Source: Thermoproteota archaeon
GTDB lineage: Archaea; Korarchaeota; Korarchaeia; Korarchaeales; Korarchaeaceae
Direction: 5' to 3'
NCBI GenBank assembly: GCA_027061785.1
Contig: JAMOVA010000064.1
Location: forward strand, 1-43,478
Length of the DNA: 43,478 bases
Below the pieces are notes generated by a model. The model had not been told where the DNA came from, did not search any database, and saw only the letters and a program-made list of their open reading frames with translations. Positions 39,733-43,478 of this stretch are shown here, piece after piece (positions within the stretch are counted from its first letter, which is position 1; each line of letters opens with the position of its first letter). A program made the translations under genes and the position numbers.

Positions 39733-39760
39733 TATAGCTCTATATTAGTATAGCGCTATA
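39733..39760. promoter_or_regulatory. Tandem palindromes, probable VapB operators
   Basis: tatagctctata (39733-39744; near-perfect) and tatagcgctata (39749-39760; perfect) have centres 16 bases apart. They overlap the place where the vapB TATA box must lie, about 25 bases before its ATG. Two adjoining palindromes of the same consensus are typical of toxin-antitoxin autoregulation. Confidence 0.6.
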
Positions 39761-39898
39761 TCGAAATCGGAAGCTTTCCCTTTATAAAGTCGATTCGACC
39801 TTTTTAATTCCATTCAATAGAATCTTATACCTAGTGTCCATGAGTTTATGGACAGATATACCTATTATTCCTTTAATATAAGTCATACTGATAGCAAC

Positions 39899-39908
39899 TT
39901 TTTTATTG
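39899..39908 (+). promoter_or_regulatory. TATA box of the AsnA-like gene
   Basis: ttttttattg is centred 25 bases before ATG 39929. This chooses 39929 over the upstream ATG at 39848, which would add an AT-rich, non-conserved extension. Confidence 0.45.
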
Positions 39909-39928
39909 TCAGTCGGTGTGACAGTGGG

Positions 39929-41014
39929 ATGAGTATGTCCCAGAAGCTCGAGCTGCCCCTCGAACCCCATGCTTTCGCTGAGGACATATTCAGGATAGTT
40001 AGTCACCCAATCATGCAGGAGGTCTACCGATTTAGGCACCTCATAGCCAGAGCCGTGAGGGACTTCCTGGATGGAGAGGGCTTCGTGGAGTTCGATCCCA
40101 TAATGATCGGTCCCGTGACGGATCCGGGCACTAGAGGCGCGTTCGAGTTCCGAATCCCCTACTACGGCAGGGAGTACAGGCTGATGAGGAGCGGTATCCT
40201 GTACAAACAGCTCCTTGCCGCTGCGATGGAGGAGGGCAAGATCTACTTCTTCTATCCCAACCTTAGGCACGAACCGATAGATGCCGCTAGGACTGGGCGC
40301 CACCTCGTGGAGTTCGTCCAGATCGATCTGGAGGTCAGGGACGCCGACCACTTCCAGGTGATGGAGATAGCGGAGAGGCTGCTCAAGCACGTCATCGATG
40401 AGATGAGGAGGTACGAGGACCGCCTCCGAAAGATATGGGAGTTCTTCGGATCTGAGAGGGATAGCCTGCCGGACGTGAAGCTCCCCTTGAAGAGGATGAC
40501 CCATAGAGAAGCGGTAGAGCTCCTGATGGAACATGCCAAGGATGATAAGGTGATTGAAGAGTTGGAGAGCAGGTTCGGCGTCAAGAGGCCCCAAGACAGG
40601 CTCAGTTTCAGGGCCGAGATCCCCTGGGAGTGGGAGTGGTACCTGTCCAAGATACACGAGCAGCCCTTCTTCATTCACGACTACCCGAGGGGAGCGAGGG
40701 GCTTCTACGACCGCGAGTATCCTGACAAGCCGGGCATACTGATGGACTTCGACCTGCTAGCTCCGGAAGGGCATGGGGAGCTCTCCTCGGGTGCGGCGAG
40801 GGAGTACGAGGTGTCGAGGGTTTTCGCTAGGATGAGGGAGACCAACGAGAACCCCGAGCTCTACCGCTGGTACCTACAGTTCCTCCGCGATCACGGGAGG
40901 CCGACTGCAGGCTTCGGTATAGGAATGGAGAGGTTGGTCAAGTACATCTGCGATCTCCCGTCCGTGCACCTCGCCAGGCCGGCTCCCAAGATACCGGGGG
41001 TGCACTCGCCATGA
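39929..41014 (+). CDS. AsnRS-derived archaeal asparagine synthetase A-like protein
   Basis: The 361-residue protein is a class II aminoacyl-tRNA synthetase catalytic core without the N-terminal anticodon-binding OB domain. Motif 2 is YPNLRHEPID (Arg near 113) with EFVQIDLEV after it, and motif 3 is AGFGIGMERLVKY (Arg near 333). Its closest named relatives are the archaeal AsnRS-like proteins that make asparagine from aspartate and ammonia; a true AspRS or AsnRS would need the tRNA domain. A helical insertion at about 155-215 makes it longer than Pyrococcus-type members. The stop overlaps the GltB-like start as ATGA, linking asparagine and glutamate nitrogen metabolism. Confidence 0.85.
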   Translation: MSMSQKLELPLEPHAFAEDIFRIVSHPIMQEVYRFRHLIARAVRDFLDGEGFVEFDPIMIGPVTDPGTRGAFEFRIPYYGREYRLMRSGILYKQLLAAAMEEGKIYFFYPNLRHEPIDAARTGRHLVEFVQIDLEVRDADHFQVMEIAERLLKHVIDEMRRYEDRLRKIWEFFGSERDSLPDVKLPLKRMTHREAVELLMEHAKDDKVIEELESRFGVKRPQDRLSFRAEIPWEWEWYLSKIHEQPFFIHDYPRGARGFYDREYPDKPGILMDFDLLAPEGHGELSSGAAREYEVSRVFARMRETNENPELYRWYLQFLRDHGRPTAGFGIGMERLVKYICDLPSVHLARPAPKIPGVHSP

Positions 41015-42441
41015 CCGATTACCCGATAGACGAGATATTCAGGAGGGCCAAGCTGGGCGAGCTGGCCGTCTATCCTCCCAAGGATGAATTCGGTTACAAT
41101 GTCTTCGGAGCTGATGTCTATACGAAACCGAGGAGGTTCCTCCTCCTGGATGACATAGTCCTGCTTCCACCCCAGTTCACGCCTGAGAGGCTTGAGAAGG
41201 GCATTGAGTTACTCAGGGAGCCCCTCTACACCGACGTGAGCACTGAGACCTCGGTGGGCGGGTTCAGGGTGAGGATGCCCGTCGTCTGCGCCGCCATGGG
41301 GGGCACGCACATCGCTAACCTCATAGGCCCCAAGATAGCCAAGGGATGCGCCGAGATGGGCGTCGTCTACTCGCTGGGGGAGAACATAGCCGCCATCAGG
41401 GGATACGATGAGAGGCTCACTAACCAACCATCATTCAAGGAGAGAGCCCTGGCCTATCTAGAGAACCTGAAGGACGGGTATGGGGGACTCGTCATACAGC
41501 AGAGCGTAGAGGACGAGAACCTGAAGCTCTGGGAGAAGGTCTACACGGACCCGGACTTCGACCAGTACGTGGAGGAGGGATTGATAGCCTTCGAGATCAA
41601 GGCAGGGCAGGGCGCCAAGCCCGGCTTAGGCGGGGAAGTGCTTGTCAGCAGGGAGGTGGCTCTGAGGATAAAGGACCACTACTACATACCGGAGGATCCG
41701 GAGAAGGTGGTCAAGGACTACTACGAGAGGCATTCAGCACCTGGAACATTCACCGAGGACATATTGGCCAGCCAGATCAGGTTGATCAAGAACAACTTCC
41801 CCCGCGTGAAGGTGTTCCTGAAAACCGGGCCTTACAGGGACTTGGACAGGGTGATAGAGATCGCTAGTAGAGAGGGGGTGGATGCCATAACGATAGACGG
41901 GAAGGAGGGAGGAACTGGGATGAGCCCCATAGCGGGCATGAGGGACTTGGGCCTCCCCACTGTGGCCTGTCTGGGGGCCATCGCGAGGGCCAGAGATAGA
42001 GGGATAAGGACCAGCCTCATAATATCGGGCAGGCTGTACGACGGCTCCCACGTGGTCAAGTCACTAGCATTGGGAGCCAGTGCGGTGGCGTTCGGTAGGC
42101 CCTTGGTGTATGCCTGTCTGGGAAGCATACCCCTCGCTCCCACGTTCATAAAGAGGGAGCTCTTCAGGAACCCATTGCTGAGGGAACTGGGCAAGGTGGC
42201 GCTGAAATGGGGTGTAAGGGGAGAAGGCTGCACCAAGGGAGTGGTGAACTACCTGAAGAGCGTGGAGAACGAGGTCAAGATGCTCACCTCCGCCCTAGGA
42301 AAGTACTACATGGACAGGCTGTCTAGGGAGGATGTGGGCGCCCTTAACAGGGATCTCGCGGAGCTCTTTGGGATCAGATACGTGTACAGCGCTCCTGAAG
42401 CGACAGGGAAAGTGGTGCAAAGAGGAGTTGAGCTGTCCTAG
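41011..42441 (+). CDS. GltB-like FMN-binding glutamate synthase domain protein
   Basis: The 476-residue protein is the FMN barrel of glutamate synthase without the glutaminase half and without the long C-terminal beta helix. Marks: VVCAAMGGTHIANLIGPKIA near residue 90, EIKAGQGAKPGLGGEVL near residue 205, VDAITIDGKEGGTGMSP near residue 290 and ASAVAFGRPLVYACLGSIP near residue 355. The cysteine cluster that binds 3Fe-4S in classical GltB is not evident (only EGCTKGVVNY remains). It should reduce 2-oxoglutarate plus ammonia or a delivered amine to glutamate, or do a related FMN reaction. It overlaps the AsnA-like gene by ATGA. Confidence 0.88.
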   Translation: MTDYPIDEIFRRAKLGELAVYPPKDEFGYNVFGADVYTKPRRFLLLDDIVLLPPQFTPERLEKGIELLREPLYTDVSTETSVGGFRVRMPVVCAAMGGTHIANLIGPKIAKGCAEMGVVYSLGENIAAIRGYDERLTNQPSFKERALAYLENLKDGYGGLVIQQSVEDENLKLWEKVYTDPDFDQYVEEGLIAFEIKAGQGAKPGLGGEVLVSREVALRIKDHYYIPEDPEKVVKDYYERHSAPGTFTEDILASQIRLIKNNFPRVKVFLKTGPYRDLDRVIEIASREGVDAITIDGKEGGTGMSPIAGMRDLGLPTVACLGAIARARDRGIRTSLIISGRLYDGSHVVKSLALGASAVAFGRPLVYACLGSIPLAPTFIKRELFRNPLLRELGKVALKWGVRGEGCTKGVVNYLKSVENEVKMLTSALGKYYMDRLSREDVGALNRDLAELFGIRYVYSAPEATGKVVQRGVELS

Positions 42442-42581
42442 TGATGAGCAACTTCTCATCTAAACCATCTCTTTCCCCACAGGTCAGGCATACCAGAACG
42501 GCGGACCATTGGAGCTCGAAGTTCCCCCTAGTCATTCCATCGTCCCTTTACTCCTAGATGTTTGAAGTGCTGAACTATACG
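42442..42581. other. Intergenic region between convergent genes
   Basis: Only a short hairpin is visible: gatgag and ctcatc, a 6-bp stem around a caactt loop, just after the GltB-like stop at about 42442-42459. It may help terminate that transcript. I see no gene or RNA signature. Confidence 0.25.
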
Positions 42582-43274
42582 TTAGCAGCAGTCAAGGACC
42601 TCTGAAGGTCTACCTACGGACCCTACCACTCCATTTTCAACGATTGCAACCCTATCCGCCGTCCTCAGGGCTAGCAGATGATCATGTGTGGCAATGGCTA
42701 TTCCCATCCCCTCCGACCTCAACTTCCCTATGAGGTCCGTCAGAATACCCCTCTTCTCCCTGTCAAGATGAGCCGTGGGTTCATCCAGCAGGAGTATCCT
42801 CGGGCCAGCAGCCACCGCCCTGAGGATCGAAACCACCTGCGCCTCCCCTGCCGACATCTCGCTCCTATCCTTTCCCAATAAGTGGGGTGAGCCCGAGCTC
42901 CTGAGCAGCTCTTCCGCCCTCCTAACCGCCTCTTTCCTAGGCACGCCCCTCAGCAGGGGGGCGAAGGCTACGTTGTCCAAAGCAGTTCCCCTCAGGAGGA
43001 TCGGCTTCTCGTGGACGTAAACTACCGTCCTCCTGAGCTCAAGCCGCTTAGATCCATTCATCTCCCATATGTTCGATCCCCAGAACGTGACCTCCCCCCT
43101 CGAGGGCCTGTAGAGGCCTCCAGCTAACTTCAGGATGGTGGTCTTCCCTGAACCATTGGGGCCCACTAGGGCGAGCACCTCGCCTTGCCTGATCTCCAAG
43201 TTCACCCCCCTCAGGGCCCAATCCTTGGATCCTGGATACCTGAACCAGACTTCCCTCAGCTCTATTCCGCTCAT
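42582..43274 (-). CDS. Tungstate/molybdate-type ABC transporter ATPase (TupC-like)
   Basis: A 230-residue ATPase resembling TupC of tungstate transporters. Walker A is GPNGSGKTT, Walker B is ILLLDEPTAHLD and the switch His is in IATHDHLLAL. The signature is MSAGEAQV, with Ala and Glu in place of the common SGGQ, a variation found in TupC/ModC-like ATPases. VYVHEKPILLRGTALDNVAF near the Q-loop is typical of TupC. The start overlaps the stop of the permease gene as ATGA. The metal oxyanion could be tungstate or molybdate. Confidence 0.88.
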   Translation of the reverse strand: MSGIELREVWFRYPGSKDWALRGVNLEIRQGEVLALVGPNGSGKTTILKLAGGLYRPSRGEVTFWGSNIWEMNGSKRLELRRTVVYVHEKPILLRGTALDNVAFAPLLRGVPRKEAVRRAEELLRSSGSPHLLGKDRSEMSAGEAQVVSILRAVAAGPRILLLDEPTAHLDREKRGILTDLIGKLRSEGMGIAIATHDHLLALRTADRVAIVENGVVGSVGRPSEVLDCC

Positions 43275-43478
43275 TCCCTGAGCCTCCCCAAGAACCTGAG
43301 GGTGAGGGAGATCATCGCCAGTATGAGCAGCAGGATGACGCCCAGCGACACGGCCAGCTCGAACTCCCCCTTGGACACCTCGAGCGCTATGGCGGTGGTC
43401 ATGACCCTCGTGTAACCCCTTATGTTACCCCCCACCATCAGGGCGACTCCCAGTTCCCCCAGAGCCCTCGAGAAGCCC
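43271..43478 (-). CDS. Tungstate/molybdate-type ABC transporter permease (TupB-like), partial
   Basis: Only the last 69 residues or so are present; the frame enters from the window edge as GFSRALGELGVALMVGGNIR. That block, ending in GYTRVMTTAIALEV, is the EAA-like cytoplasmic loop and following helix of TupB/ModB-family permeases. The final helix (FELAVSLGVILLLILAMISL) and charged tail follow. The stop lies inside the start of the ATPase gene. A binding protein gene is expected beyond the window edge. Confidence 0.87.
   Translation of the reverse strand, partial: GFSRALGELGVALMVGGNIRGYTRVMTTAIALEVSKGEFELAVSLGVILLLILAMISLTLRFLGRLRE

Noticed and set aside
42438..42452. C-box-like GTGATGA just after the GltB-like stop
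   Set aside because: No D box or terminal stem within 70 bases; the first CTGA is more than 100 bases away.

Overview
The window looks like chromosomal DNA of a thermophilic archaeon, most likely in the TACK group (Korarchaeota or Thermoproteota); I cannot place it more exactly. The signs are TATA boxes about 25 bases upstream of start codons with little or no leader, Shine-Dalgarno sites mainly at internal operon genes, heavy use of AGG and ATA codons, an archaeal XerA recombinase, an AsnRS-derived asparagine synthetase, a stand-alone FMN glutamate synthase domain, a VapBC pair and a candidate box C/D sRNA. I see no rRNA, tRNA, CRISPR array or IS element. No stretch over 300 bases lacks a gene or candidate element.

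Layout. 1-3.7 kb: partial hypothetical, aldo/keto reductase, orphan PotD-like binding protein, candidate C/D sRNA, pyroglutamyl peptidase and a small protein. 3.7-6.7 kb: Zn/Mn-type ABC transporter with divergent binding protein, plus a NikR-like regulator. 6.7-10 kb: a tightly coupled set of TorD-like chaperone, an MFS transporter fused to a PhoU/DUF47 domain, and a tyrosine/dual-specificity phosphatase, facing a CBS protein. 10-12.6 kb: binding protein and membrane-anchored companion without permease or ATPase. 12.8-22.1 kb: hyuBA-type hydantoinase/oxoprolinase genes divergent from a complete branched-chain amino-acid-type ABC transporter that ends in a maleate isomerase/Asp-Glu racemase family enzyme. 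The 105-bp gap between the two units carries near-identical direct repeats, so they probably form one regulated uptake and breakdown module.

22.1-25.1 kb: MFS transporter, membrane-anchored winged-helix regulator and secreted helical protein on one strand. 25.2-27.7 kb: SerA-like dehydrogenase with an extra N-terminal domain, and a class V aminotransferase (probable serine synthesis). 27.6-30.6 kb: AT-richer segment with a large double-winged-helix protein, a 16-codon ORF with its own promoter, ribosome site and T-rich end, and a second unknown HTH protein. 30.6-35.7 kb: 3-methyladenine DNA glycosylase, exported redoxin, exported metallophosphoesterase, XerA. 35.9-39.7 kb: ABC-2 exporter, DUF167, two small YbjN-like proteins, membrane protein, VapBC. 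39.9-43.5 kb: AsnA-like synthetase overlapping a GltB-like protein (nitrogen assimilation), then a tungstate/molybdate-type ABC transporter running off the edge.

Three genes (SerA-like, ABC-2 ATPase, VapC) are each out of frame by exactly one base. Each becomes a normal full-length protein after a one-base repair, so consensus errors are as likely as real mutation or recoding.
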